Below are positions 15,859 to 24,855 of a stretch of 64,000 nucleotides of DNA, one piece after another. The position numbers and the translations under genes were made by a program. A model generated the notes under the pieces. That model searched no databases. It saw only the letters and a program-made list of their open reading frames with translations, and was not told the DNA's origin. Position 1 is the stretch's first letter. Each line of letters starts with the position of its first letter. Origin of the DNA: Candidatus Brocadia sinica JPN1 (lineage in GTDB: Bacteria > Planctomycetota > Brocadiia > Brocadiales > Brocadiaceae); contig NZ_BAFN01000001.1 of assembly GCF_000949635.1 (NCBI RefSeq), positions 2,593,673 to 2,657,672 of the forward strand, read 5' to 3'.

Positions 15859-16914
15859 ATGTTTAAGCGTGACGGGGTATGGTGGGTATCCATTACGTAT
15901 GGAGGGAGAAGGATAAGGAGGAGTACAGGGACACCAAAATTAGAGCTTGCAAAGGCTATTGAAGCCAAGTTAAGGACGGAATTAATTGAGGGAAAATATT
16001 TCGACCGATGCGAAGGGGAAGAAAAAACGTTTCAAGACATGGCAGACCGCTTCATGTTAGAGTATGCGCCGAAGAACTCGAAAAGGACGCAAATGCATTA
16101 CAAGACAACCCTGGGGCATGCATTGCCTTTTTTTGGCAATATGAAGTTGACTTCGATCACACCAAAAAGGATAGCAGAATATAAAGCCATGAGGTACAGC
16201 AGGGGGATTAAACCGGGCACGTTTAATTTAGAACGGGCGATGTTTTCAAAGATGTTTAACGTTGCTATCCGGGAATGGGAATGGTTGAAGGAAAACTCAG
16301 TTAGTAAGGTTTCCAGAGACAGGGAAAATAACCATCGTGACAGGTGGTTATCTATAGAAGACGAACGGCGGTTATTGGAGAATATGCCTGAATGGTTGCG
16401 GGAAATTGTGTTATTGGCCCTACACACAGGTTTAAGACAAGACGAATTGCTTTCATTGACATGGGACAGGGCAAACCTTCTGCAAAGGACAATTGTTATC
16501 CAGAAGTCAAAAAACGGAAGGGCAAGGACTATCCCTTTAACCAGTGTTGCAATGGGTATTCTGGAAGAAAAGGCACGGATAAGGAATTTAAAGACAGACC
16601 TGGTATTTACGAATACTATAGGCAAAAAAATCGGTAAAAGCTGGGTGTTGGAGAATTTTATCATCGCTAGAAAGAAGGCGGGGCTTGATGACTTCCATTT
16701 TCATGACCTCAGACACACCTTTGCCACACGGCTTGCACAAAGAGGGGTTGACCTGTATACTATTTCAAAACTATTAGGCCATGTCAACATTGCCATGACA
16801 CAGCGTTATGCACATCATTGCCAGGAAAGTTTAAGGGCGGGGATTGCAGTTTTGGAAAATTCAGGTCACGATTTAGTCACAGTTGGAGAAATCAGAAATG
16901 TGTCTAATGCCTGA
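15859..16914 (+). CDS. int: Tyrosine site-specific integrase
   Basis: A 351-residue tyrosine recombinase. An Arm-binding-like N-terminus (KRDGVWWVSITYGGRRIRRSTGT) and SAM-like core-binding domain (~60-150) precede the catalytic domain with Arg193 (HTGLRQDELLSL), Lys in the QKSKNGRAR hairpin, His282-x-x-Arg285 (HDLRHTFA), the LLGH histidine and Tyr317 (RYAHH). ATG 15859 follows a purine-rich GGGGGGAAGA. It recombines the att repeats at the priA end. The right arm-type repeat overlaps its last codons. It belongs to the same general family as the integrase at 49013-50083 but is clearly divergent. Confidence 0.95.
   Translation: MFKRDGVWWVSITYGGRRIRRSTGTPKLELAKAIEAKLRTELIEGKYFDRCEGEEKTFQDMADRFMLEYAPKNSKRTQMHYKTTLGHALPFFGNMKLTSITPKRIAEYKAMRYSRGIKPGTFNLERAMFSKMFNVAIREWEWLKENSVSKVSRDRENNHRDRWLSIEDERRLLENMPEWLREIVLLALHTGLRQDELLSLTWDRANLLQRTIVIQKSKNGRARTIPLTSVAMGILEEKARIRNLKTDLVFTNTIGKKIGKSWVLENFIIARKKAGLDDFHFHDLRHTFATRLAQRGVDLYTISKLLGHVNIAMTQRYAHHCQESLRAGIAVLENSGHDLVTVGEIRNVSNA
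16864..16883 (+). promoter_or_regulatory. Putative integrase arm-type site, right arm
   Basis: GGTCACGATTTAGTCACAGT is an 18/20 match to the left arm copy. It lies inside the last codons of the integrase gene, about 80 bp from the att core, so it has two roles if real. Confidence 0.45.
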
Positions 16915-16955
16915 AACCCTTGATTTTACTAGACAATTCAGGCGGTTTATGGCTT

Positions 16956-16978
16956 TGTTGATTACTATATGATGTTAT
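16956..16978 (+). repeat. attR-like direct repeat, remnant of the original priA end
   Basis: The repeat lies 42 bp after the integrase stop and reads in the PriA frame as VDYYMML followed by TAA. This matches the PriA terminus VDVDPYMML with a different stop codon, as expected for the displaced original 3' end. Confidence 0.8.
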
Positions 16979-17196
16979 AATTATTTCGTAAATCTTTTAA
17001 ATTTAAGGATGATATAGAGTTGAAAGTTGGAAATTGAAAATTACAAATTCACAACTCAAAGTAATAACTTACTACTTTAAATCCATCCCAAGCTTAACAT
17101 GCAAATGAAATTCCCTAAGCATCTTTAATATAAATACTTACAAATAAATATTTGCAGTGTAGTACTAACAATTATCGGAGGTAATAAATAATTCTT

Positions 17197-18711
17197 ATGT
17201 CACCCAACGGATTGGACGCTAAAACATTTTTTGAGCGTGAAGGAGGTATCACCTATAATGATTTTATCCTACTGCCTGGTCATATTGATTTTACTCTCGA
17301 CAAGATTGGTCTTGAGACCAACCTAACCCGTAACATAAAGATCAAAAGGCCCGTGGTTAGCTCTCCCATGGATACCGTAACTGAATCAAGGATGGCTATC
17401 AGCATGGCCATGCTTGGAGGTATCGGTATCATTCATTACAACAACAGCATCGAGGAACAGGTGAAGGAGGTGCGAAGGGTTAAAAGATTCGAGAATGGAT
17501 TTATTACAGAACCTGTAGTCCTCAGCCCAAACCACACCATCCGGGATGTCGATACCCTCAAAGAAACCTATGGCTTTTCAGGTATCCCAATTACTGAAGA
17601 TGGCACATTAAACTCGAAACTTATTGGTATCGTAACCAAGAGGGATATTGATTTTGAGGAAAATCGAACCAAAAAATTAAAAGAGGTAATGACCACCCAA
17701 TTGGTTACCGCGCCAGCCGGGATTTCTCTTGCCGAGGGAAACAGGATACTGAAAGAAAGCAAGAAGGGAAAACTTCCCCTTGTTGATAAAAAAGGCCGTC
17801 TCGTATCTCTCATGAGTCGCACCGATTTACTGAAGAATGAGGACTTCCCCTTTGCTTCGAAAAACAAGGATAAACAACTCCTCGTTGGGGCAGCGCTTTC
17901 TACACGGGAGGATGATAAAGAACGGCTGGCAGAACTGGTGAAGGCAGGCGTCGATATTATCGTGATTGATTCCTCACAGGGTGATTCTGTTTTTCAAATT
18001 AACACGATCAAATACATCAAGCAAAAATACCCGCAGCTCGATGTGGTAGGAGGAAATGTCGTCACCGCCAAACAGTGCAAATCATTAATTGATGCAGGCG
18101 TCGATGCCCTTCGTATTGGTATGGGCAGCGGTTCTATCTGTATTACACAGGATACCCTTGCTGTGGGAAGGGCTCAGGGCTCGGCTGTGTACCATACCGC
18201 AAAATTCTCTAAAGAATACGCCAATATCCCTGTTATTGCGGACGGTGGCATAGCCAATATTGGGCACATTGTAAAGGCGTTATCCCTGGGCGCCAGCACG
18301 GTTATGATGGGAGGCTTGCTTGCCGGTACCAGTGAATCCCCCGGTGAATATTTTTACGAAGGTGGGGTTCGTGTGAAAAAATATCGGGGCATGGCGTCTC
18401 ATGAGGCTATGGAAAAAGGAGGAGGAAAAAGGTATCTCTCTGTCGAAGACCGGATAAAAGTTGCGCAGGGTGTTACCGGTACGGTTGTAGATAAGGGGTC
18501 AGCCATCCATCTGGTTCAATACCTGATGCAAAGCTTACTCCATTCATTGCAGGAGCTTGGGCTCAGAAACATTCAAGAACTTCATAACGGACTCTATGAA
18601 GGTACACTCCGGTTTGAAATGCGGTCACCATCAGCCCAAACGGAAGGGGCCGTCCACAACCTTTACTCTTTTAAGGAACCGCATCTGGGTTTGTTACGAA
18701 TGGGGAGATAA
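17197..18711 (+). CDS. guaB: IMP dehydrogenase, eukaryotic-like type
   Basis: A 504-residue enzyme for IMP to XMP, the committed step of GMP synthesis. TIM-barrel halves surround tandem CBS domains (~110-225). The catalytic loop reads [11 protein letters not shown] with Cys315, and later [11 protein letters not shown] gives the flap region. Unusually, the catalytic loop (SICITQ instead of the common bacterial SICTTR), the LTYNDF-like opening [24 protein letters not shown]-like [11 protein letters not shown] and VAQGV.G.V.DKGS resemble the animal/eukaryotic IMPDH subgroup more than typical bacterial GuaB. ATG 17197 has GGAGG 20 bases upstream. It sits just outside the satellite's right end. 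Confidence 0.95.
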   Translation: MSPNGLDAKTFFEREGGITYNDFILLPGHIDFTLDKIGLETNLTRNIKIKRPVVSSPMDTVTESRMAISMAMLGGIGIIHYNNSIEEQVKEVRRVKRFENGFITEPVVLSPNHTIRDVDTLKETYGFSGIPITEDGTLNSKLIGIVTKRDIDFEENRTKKLKEVMTTQLVTAPAGISLAEGNRILKESKKGKLPLVDKKGRLVSLMSRTDLLKNEDFPFASKNKDKQLLVGAALSTREDDKERLAELVKAGVDIIVIDSSQGDSVFQINTIKYIKQKYPQLDVVGGNVVTAKQCKSLIDAGVDALRIGMGSGSICITQDTLAVGRAQGSAVYHTAKFSKEYANIPVIADGGIANIGHIVKALSLGASTVMMGGLLAGTSESPGEYFYEGGVRVKKYRGMASHEAMEKGGGKRYLSVEDRIKVAQGVTGTVVDKGSAIHLVQYLMQSLLHSLQELGLRNIQELHNGLYEGTLRFEMRSPSAQTEGAVHNLYSFKEPHLGLLRMGR

Positions 18712-18746
18712 ATTTTTTGTAAGCGCTCAGCAATCCGCAATCATCC

Positions 18747-20093
18747 ATGACCGTTAAACAAAACGCTATAGAAATTGTAAAAACCTTGCAAGAACACGGC
18801 TATAAAGCCTTTTTTGCAGGCGGTTGTGTTCGCGACATGATCATAGGGAAGGAAACTGCCGATTATGACATCGCCACCAATGCCCTTCCCCAGGATGTCA
18901 TGAAACTTTTTGAGAAGACCATTCCTGTTGGTGTACAGTTCGGCGTGGTTATTGTTGTTAAAAATAGTCACAACTTCGAGGTGGCCACCTTCCGCGCGGA
19001 AGGCTCATACAGCGACGGACGTCATCCTGATTATGTAGCCTTTTGTACCCCAGAAGACGATGTAAAGCGAAGAGACTTCACCATTAATGGTCTACTTTAT
19101 GACCCTATAAAGAATGAGATACTTGATCACGTTGGTGGACGCGAGGATATTTCTCAGGGGATTATCAGAACTATTGGAAATCCCGTCGAACGATTCACTG
19201 AAGACAAGCTGCGTATGATACGGGCTGCCCGCTTTGCATGCCGCTTTCATTTCCCTATCCATCCTGATACAAAACAGGCGATTATTCAACTCGCAAAGAA
19301 TATTCATGTAGTCAGCGCCGAACGCATACGGGAAGAGCTGGAAAAGATACTAACCGGACCAAATCCGCATATTGGTATTCAACTGTTGGATGAACTCCAT
19401 CTTTTGCAAGAGGTACTGCCAGAGGTATCCAACATGAAAGGCGTGCGACAGCCCGAAAATTTTCATCCTGAAGGAGACGTCTTTGTACATACCCTCTTGT
19501 GCCTATCCAAGCTTTCCCCTGTCTCTGGACAGGGAATGGAGAAACCATCATTTACCTTAGCTATGGGAGTATTATTACACGATATCGGTAAAACTGTCAC
19601 CTTTGAGGAGTTGGATCGGATTCGGTTCAATCTGCATGAAAAGGTGGGTGCGGATATGGCGGCAAGGATCTGTGACCGGATCAAGACTTCGAACGCTGAA
19701 AAGGAGCGGATTGTCTGGCTTGTCCTGAAACATCTCTATTTTAAGGATGCCCAAAAGATGCGACTGAACAAACTGAAGAGGCTGTTTGCAAACGAAGGCT
19801 ATCCGGAACTAGCAGAGTTATGCAGAATTGATGCTCTTGCAAGTTGCGGCGACCTATCGGACTATCATTACTGTCAGGAGATGTTCAGTAAACTGAGTCA
19901 CGAAGAGGTCAAACCCAAACCATTGATTACCGGTCACGACCTCATCATCATGGGATTAAAACCAGGCCCTCTGTTTAAAGATATTTTGACAAAAATTGAG
20001 GATGAGCAACTCGATGGCAACCTCACAACGAGGGATGCGGCCATTGAAGAGGTAAGGAGATTGATTTCTCAAATGAAAACTGTGCTCAAGTAA
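18747..20093 (+). CDS. cca: CCA-adding tRNA nucleotidyltransferase / poly(A) polymerase family with HD domain
   Basis: A 448-residue class II nucleotidyltransferase. The head has GGCVRDMIIGKETADYDIATNA (the GG...DxD catalytic strand), the RRDFTINGL motif C, and RFTEDKLRMIRAARFACRF. The central HD hydrolase-type motif LLHDIGKT follows at ~275 and a helical C-terminus completes the protein. This architecture builds or repairs the tRNA 3' CCA end. Bacterial poly(A) polymerases share the head, so strict CCA activity is likely but not certain. It starts at ATG 18747, 35 bp after guaB, and the two may be co-transcribed. Confidence 0.88.
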   Translation: MTVKQNAIEIVKTLQEHGYKAFFAGGCVRDMIIGKETADYDIATNALPQDVMKLFEKTIPVGVQFGVVIVVKNSHNFEVATFRAEGSYSDGRHPDYVAFCTPEDDVKRRDFTINGLLYDPIKNEILDHVGGREDISQGIIRTIGNPVERFTEDKLRMIRAARFACRFHFPIHPDTKQAIIQLAKNIHVVSAERIREELEKILTGPNPHIGIQLLDELHLLQEVLPEVSNMKGVRQPENFHPEGDVFVHTLLCLSKLSPVSGQGMEKPSFTLAMGVLLHDIGKTVTFEELDRIRFNLHEKVGADMAARICDRIKTSNAEKERIVWLVLKHLYFKDAQKMRLNKLKRLFANEGYPELAELCRIDALASCGDLSDYHYCQEMFSKLSHEEVKPKPLITGHDLIIMGLKPGPLFKDILTKIEDEQLDGNLTTRDAAIEEVRRLISQMKTVLK

Positions 20094-20278
20094 ATACTTG
20101 ACAAATTTTTATCACATTCATCATGCCGCTAAAGCGGCGCCCTGAAATCATGAAAATATTGGTTTTTTGCTAGTCGCAGGCTTTATACCTGTTTTCCCCG
20201 ATCGTAAGTAGAGGACATGATTTTACATTCGGAAATGGTGCGGCTACCATAGCTTCATATCAGAGGAGAAATCAAAAT

Positions 20279-21868
20279 ATGAACAAACTCTATCGTACTA
20301 CAAACCAGTTTTTTCTTGCCGCCTTTTTTATTAGTATGTCTTTTATTCACCACATGTTACCTTGTTCTTTTGCCCAGGAATTAAAGGATGTCAATTCTCA
20401 AGTCGCTGAAACGCCCATAGCCAAAACGACTGCCACACCACGGCGCATACTAGGCAACATGAGATTCAGACATGAAATGGCAGAACTCCTAGGGGAAAAG
20501 GTTGGACCAGACGATTCAGGAGACGTTTACAATGCAGGTGGACTTGCAAGCTATTACACGGGTCCAAAAAAACTCTTCCCGGGAAAGGGAAAGTTCGGGC
20601 AACTCTATACATTCTTACCCATAATACGATGGTATGACCCGGCATATTATTTTAACGACGAAAACTTTCATCCTGGCAGTACAATAACGGGAGAATTTAC
20701 CAGCGAACAATGCGTCACCTGCCATTTACTGGAAAATCCTGGCATCGTGACCCAATGGAAACAGAGTAAACATGGAACTCCTCCAGAAGGGAAAGAGGCA
20801 ATTGGTTGTGACCGGTGTCACGGAAAGAATCACGAAAAGCTTGTGATGCCCGCTTATACCCTCTGCGGCGAATGCCATGAGAAACAACTCAAGGGGCACC
20901 GGGAGGGAGATCGGGGCTCACATGCTCATGCCTATCATCTGGAGTTGATAGATCAGGGATGTCAGATGGAGAAACCTGCTGAAGAGACAACCGCCTGTCT
21001 TGCATGTCACGCCATTGTTGAAAACCGATGTGATGGGTGCCATACCCGACATCGGTTCTCAGCGACTGAGGCAAGGAAGCCTGCCAGTTGTGGGGTGTGC
21101 CATTCTGGTCCTGAACAATATGAGTATGAAATGTACATGCAGTCATATCACGGTATGGTTTATCAGGGAGAAGGACAGACCTGGGATTGGACGAAGCCTC
21201 TCAACGCCAAAAACTACGTAGTTCCGACCTGTGCATATTGCCACATGCCCGAAGGCGAACACAATGTTACCAGGATGTCAACGGTTTACACCTCTATGGG
21301 CACCTCGTTAGTAGATCGTGGTGCTTATCGATACAAGGAGGCGCGGGATGCATGGATCAATACCTGTAAAGGTTGCCATTCCCCGCGATTCGCCAGAGAC
21401 CATTTAGAGGCCATGGACGAGGCGGTAAAGCTCAGTTTTACCAAATACCGAGAGGCAATGGTTATTCTCATGGCATTGTATAGTGATAGCCTCATCGATC
21501 CCATGCCCAGCGACCTTGCCCCCGATTCCAGAGGTCACAATATCTTCAGTCTGTTACCAGGAAAGGGAGAGATGCGAAAATATAATGTCTCCAATATAGA
21601 GAGATTAACTTATGAAATGCTCGTTGACATCATTGGCGCTATTTATAAGGCCAAGGCCCACAACGCCTATTACAGCCCCATCTATGGCTATTGGGAATGG
21701 GCACAGGATCGCTGGCTGGTACAGATCAAGGATGAAGCCAGCAAACTCAAACGCTTTGCTGCAATCGAGGAGAAATTAGGCATCAAACACACCGCCTATC
21801 CCTTTTGGAAACATGGGGAATACACGGATATGTCACTGGGATGGAAGAGGAAGGAATGGGGGAAATAG
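20279..21868 (+). CDS. HAO-like octaheme c-type cytochrome
   Basis: A 529-residue secreted multiheme protein with a signal sequence (residues 10-33, cleavage near SFA-QEL). Eight CxxCH heme sites begin at residues 145, 177, 196, 240, 251, 271, 318 and 363, the number and spacing of the hydroxylamine oxidoreductase family that anammox bacteria encode in many paralogues (hydrazine dehydrogenase, HAO, nitrite-reducing types). The aromatic segment HNAYYSPIYGYWEW (~460) lies where the tyrosine that cross-links the active-site heme is found in oxidative HAOs. Whether a tyrosine is correctly placed decides between oxidative and reductive function and cannot be settled by eye. AGAGGAG precedes ATG 20279. 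Confidence 0.9.
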   Translation: MNKLYRTTNQFFLAAFFISMSFIHHMLPCSFAQELKDVNSQVAETPIAKTTATPRRILGNMRFRHEMAELLGEKVGPDDSGDVYNAGGLASYYTGPKKLFPGKGKFGQLYTFLPIIRWYDPAYYFNDENFHPGSTITGEFTSEQCVTCHLLENPGIVTQWKQSKHGTPPEGKEAIGCDRCHGKNHEKLVMPAYTLCGECHEKQLKGHREGDRGSHAHAYHLELIDQGCQMEKPAEETTACLACHAIVENRCDGCHTRHRFSATEARKPASCGVCHSGPEQYEYEMYMQSYHGMVYQGEGQTWDWTKPLNAKNYVVPTCAYCHMPEGEHNVTRMSTVYTSMGTSLVDRGAYRYKEARDAWINTCKGCHSPRFARDHLEAMDEAVKLSFTKYREAMVILMALYSDSLIDPMPSDLAPDSRGHNIFSLLPGKGEMRKYNVSNIERLTYEMLVDIIGAIYKAKAHNAYYSPIYGYWEWAQDRWLVQIKDEASKLKRFAAIEEKLGIKHTAYPFWKHGEYTDMSLGWKRKEWGK

Positions 21869-21876
21869 AAAATGAT

Positions 21877-22353
21877 TTAGGCCAATGTCCCGTAAACGAT
21901 GGAAGGGACTCCCCAGAGCACGTCGAGAAAGAAACGTACAAGAAAAGCAAACCACGCTTTTTTTAAAAGTTCACCAAGCGCCGGATTTTTCTCACTTACC
22001 ACAGGGAATACCGCATCGTGCAGGATGTATATGGGGAGAACACCCTTTTTAATCTCTGCAGGATCGGGGTCCCGTGAGACCATCCCGATATCCACAAGAC
22101 CCGCAATGGCATCAGATGCGCCCTTGCCTGCCCCGCCTGCCGAGACATCAATTTTTACCTTTGGGTGTAATTTCTGGAATGCCTCGCTCCACGCTACTGC
22201 CGTTGGATAAATCGCCCACGCTCCCGATAAGGTAATTGTGCCTTCGAGTTCTTCCTCCACAGCGCCTGCGGGTTCTTTTTCCTGAGCCGATACCATAGCA
22301 TGGCTCAGGAACAAAATACTGATTAACGACAAACCACGAATTAATCCTTTCAT
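21877..22353 (-). pseudogene. Truncated PstS-like phosphate-binding protein fused to a PstA-like fragment
   Basis: The first ~130 residues are a PstS-type binding protein: signal peptide ending VSAQ, LSGAWAIYPTAVAWSEAFQKLHP, and DVSAGGAGKGASDAIAGLVDIGMVSRDPDP, which is the phosphate-loop region. A complete PstS is about twice this length. The last ~25 residues change character to a hydrophobic FLVRFFLDVLWGVPSIVYGTLA, which closely resembles an internal segment of the PstA/PstC permease, and stop at a TAA beside the end of the HAO-like gene. This is best explained by a deletion joining 5' pstS to mid pstA. The adjacent porin at 22381 is the likely surviving partner. Confidence 0.6.
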
Positions 22354-22380
22354 TTCTCTCTTCTCCTTAAAAAATCTGTA

Positions 22381-24033
22381 TTAAAACGACAACTGAAGGC
22401 GGGTGGAGAATACTTTTTCCGTCTGACGATCGTCTCCATTCGCAGCACCGCCATCAAAGTAAGTTTCCTCATAGTTGGCCATGAGCCGCGTAGCCTTGTT
22501 GAGGAACCAGTTTGCGCCTATAGTCCAGGTAGACGCATGGTTCACCGACTTGTCAGGATCCAGGAATGCAAAAGTATCATCATCGATGTCCAGCTCGGTC
22601 CAACGCGCTGAAAGTTGCAGAGCGCCCCATTCCCCATTCCACGGATCGAAGTTTTTGCGGGGAGTTACGCTCTGGAAGGTATTGTCCTCTCCGGTTACCA
22701 CATAGGAGGCTTGCACCTGCCAGGCGGTATTGTCTTGTCGAATGGAGCTCTGGCCGCTGGCATTCGTGCCCAACAATTCCTGCGACGACACCACGTATTC
22801 GCCCAACAATCCAAAGGGCCCATAGTACCAGTAGGCTTGCGGGGAAACGCGGGTGTGATCGCCGCCATCGGCGGTAAGTGAGGTAACACCGCTTCCCAGT
22901 TTCGAATAATCGACAATCGTATTTTGGCCATTCGGGCTGGGTAAATTTGTCAGCCTTCTCGTATGTGGTTGTCCCCAACTGCTGCCCACGCCGATACCCA
23001 AACCATCGAACAGAGAGATGCCGCTGTACTGGAAGGGATGTGCCCATATGCGGCCGTTAAACTCCTTGTTGTCGTCAAAATCCGTTTGTTGGTCGAGAGG
23101 TCCGTTGTCGCCAACGCCGTTGAAAACCCCAAGTTGATAACTGAATAAATTTTTAAAGTTCACATGGCTGCCGGTATACTGCGTTTTATAGCCCGGCCTG
23201 GCGAACTCTCCGTGCAGCACGATGCCAACATCACGGTTTGGTCCGAGGTACGTGGGGTAAGCCCGCTCTAAGAAGGTAAAATCGTTATCACCCTGTAAAC
23301 GCTCCAGAATGATGGGCGGCTTTTGCTTTCCGACATTGAGGCTGGCGAATGAGAAATAGTGGGTGTCAATATAGGCATCGTACAAACGAGTACCGCTGTT
23401 ACCGCCGAAATCAGGCATAATCTTGAAGTCGAAGTATCTAAACAGCGTGCCTTCAAGCCGGAGACGGGCTTGCTTAAGTTCGAACCTGTCCGTCAGATTG
23501 CTGCCCGCTTGCGGATTTTTATCCGTATCTTTATCGTCCATGAAGAATTTGCCATCGGTTTGCACTGAACCGCGCAAATTCAAGACGTGTGCGCCATCGG
23601 CTGAACTGAACCGGAGTCCGGCGCTGCCCGCTTCAAATTTCGGTGCTTTTTTGGCAGTTTCCGCCGCAAATTCTTCTCCCAGTGCCAACCTTTGCTCCAG
23701 AACCTTCACCTTTTGATCCAATGCTGTGAGGTCCGACTGCGAACTAGCCGGTACGATTGCGGGTTTTTCGGCGCGGAGTCGTGCGTTTTCCCGCTCGGAT
23801 GCTTCCAGCCGCCGCTCAAGTGCCTCGATATGCCGTTCCAATTTTTCCAACCGTTGTTCAGATTCCTTTATTGCCAGATCATCCCTCAACCCTGCACCCT
23901 CTTCTGGTGTAATCAACTTCTTTTCTTGAAGAAGGTCGAGTAAGTCATCTACACGAGTTTCTTCTGCGCGAGATGAAGTTGTTGAAAACAAAAGGCTGAT
24001 TATCAGCCAACTGAAAACTGGAAAAATTTTCAT
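22381..24033 (-). CDS. Phosphate-selective porin O/P-like outer-membrane protein
   Basis: A 550-residue porin: signal peptide (TTSSRA-EET), a long coiled coil (~50-120, LERHIEALERRLEASEREN), then a 16-to-18-strand barrel starting ~130 with GLRFSSADGAHVLNLRGSVQTDGKFFMDD. It contains the family signature FELKQARLRLEGTLFRYFDFKIMPDFG and ends SFSTRLQLSF with terminal Phe. The N-terminal coiled coil is common in planctomycete OprP-like porins and may contact the cell wall. The substrate is probably phosphate or polyphosphate, supported by the adjoining PstS remnant 27 bp downstream in the same orientation. The window's first gene ends with a related barrel. Confidence 0.85.
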   Translation of the reverse strand: MKIFPVFSWLIISLLFSTTSSRAEETRVDDLLDLLQEKKLITPEEGAGLRDDLAIKESEQRLEKLERHIEALERRLEASERENARLRAEKPAIVPASSQSDLTALDQKVKVLEQRLALGEEFAAETAKKAPKFEAGSAGLRFSSADGAHVLNLRGSVQTDGKFFMDDKDTDKNPQAGSNLTDRFELKQARLRLEGTLFRYFDFKIMPDFGGNSGTRLYDAYIDTHYFSFASLNVGKQKPPIILERLQGDNDFTFLERAYPTYLGPNRDVGIVLHGEFARPGYKTQYTGSHVNFKNLFSYQLGVFNGVGDNGPLDQQTDFDDNKEFNGRIWAHPFQYSGISLFDGLGIGVGSSWGQPHTRRLTNLPSPNGQNTIVDYSKLGSGVTSLTADGGDHTRVSPQAYWYYGPFGLLGEYVVSSQELLGTNASGQSSIRQDNTAWQVQASYVVTGEDNTFQSVTPRKNFDPWNGEWGALQLSARWTELDIDDDTFAFLDPDKSVNHASTWTIGANWFLNKATRLMANYEETYFDGGAANGDDRQTEKVFSTRLQLSF

Positions 24034-24138
24034 TATTTTTCCTCCTGTATCTTTCCTGCTTCCAGTTGACTGGTCAGCCTTAAATTTTTCTTAATAATTC
24101 AGCTTCTATCCCCCGTTGTCGGATTGTTGTAATGTTTT

Positions 24139-24336
24139 CTAACCGTTATCACATCCTTTCGGTTTTGACGACTTTAGACCATCTAGCCTGAACTTCTCCG
24201 TCTTGTCGATTTGGACTACTTTAGAATCTTGGATAGTAATCTGGACGTAACCATATTGAATGCCCTTGAGCGCTTTGAGAATCTGAGTTGTGATTGCCTC
24301 ATCAATTTTCTTACTATTAGTTAAGTTTTCTTCCAT
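24139..24336 (-). CDS. yezD: YezD-family small protein (DUF2292)
   Basis: A 65-residue protein. The segment AITTQILKALKGIQYGYVQITIQDSKVVQIDKTEKFRL is the full YezD/DUF2292 signature, a small alpha-beta protein often next to sulfate/cysteine or molybdate uptake genes and of unknown function. AAGGAAG lies before the ATG. Upstream there are two copies of a ~31-bp partly palindromic repeat that could be operators. It is separate from the porin gene and may start that transcription unit. Confidence 0.75.
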   Translation of the reverse strand: MEENLTNSKKIDEAITTQILKALKGIQYGYVQITIQDSKVVQIDKTEKFRLDGLKSSKPKGCDNG

Positions 24337-24363
24337 TTTAGAAACTTCCTTTTAATACATAGT

Positions 24364-24527
24364 CTATAAAATCTACAAAATTTATAGACAATTTAAAAAA
24401 AATTTTAATTATATAAAAAGCTTGTCCAATAGCATTAAAGATTCTGTCAAAGACGTTCAGGTGTCTAATGTAATCAAAAATTGCAACAATTTATTTATAT
24501 AAATTCTACATAAATAGTAGACAATTT
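24364..24527. promoter_or_regulatory. Two operator-like repeats upstream of yezD
   Basis: A ~31-bp sequence containing TCTACA and ending TAGACAATTTA occurs at 24364-24395 and again at 24497-24527 (about 26 of 31 matching after a one-base gap). The first copy includes the perfect inverted pair GTCTATAAA/TTTATAGAC (24362-24370, 24381-24389). The positions suit binding of a dimeric regulator to the yezD promoter. Confidence 0.4.
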
Positions 24528-24655
24528 AAAAAGTTTCAGTGCTTTTGTCAAACATTTTTTTAAAATTTTTCACCACCAGATTATAATTTCGATTTTTAAT
24601 ATGGATAAAAATTGTTGTTTTTTCCATCGTAATTATATATCATTTTTTTAGTAAT

Positions 24656-24841
24656 GGTTCACCACAGAGGGTGCAGAGAACGAGGAGAAACAATCCCCTT
24701 AGTTCTCCTTAACAAAGGGTGATTTCGGGGGTTGTTATGCGGATTTTTCTCTTCTCATTTGTTTTCTCTGCGTTTTCCTCGCCCTTTGCGGTGAATAGTA
24801 TTTATTTTGTGTCTTTTCTCTGTGAACTCTGTGGTAAACAG
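24656..24841. repeat. Dispersed-type inverted repeat (CACCACAGAGG... / ...CTCTGTGGTAAAC)
   Basis: GGTTCACCACAGAGGGTGCA near 24656 is mirrored by CTCTGTGAACTCTGTGGTAA near 24815-24835, with a second mirrored block (TTTTCTCTGCG...CCCTTTGCGGTGA) between. Sequences of this kind recur as intergenic repeats in many environmental genomes. Together with AT-rich DNA and the yezD operators it fills the 519-bp gap before the radical SAM gene; no gene is seen there. Confidence 0.5.
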
Positions 24842-24855
24842 TCTTTGAGGAATTC

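Larger units (their letters stand above)
8137..16978 (+). mobile_element. priA-integrated phage-satellite-like element (PICI-like)
   Basis: The element lies between direct repeats at 8137-8150 and 16965-16978 and is 8.8 kb long. In order it holds higBA, a degenerate AAA protein, a ribbon-helix-helix protein, a prim-pol/helicase pair, small unknown genes, a coiled-coil protein, a Nu1-type small terminase, several small phage-like genes, an excisionase and a tyrosine integrase. All genes point the same way. Integrase, excisionase, primase-replicase and TerS without capsid, portal, tail or large-terminase genes match the known gene content of phage-inducible chromosomal islands, which hijack a helper phage packaging machine. 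Whether it excises or has a helper is unknown. A degenerated prophage is the main alternative. Confidence 0.75.

Noticed and set aside
20125-20138. GCCGC-TAAA-GCGGC hairpin after cca as a terminator
   Set aside because: Stem is only 5 bp and no T run follows.
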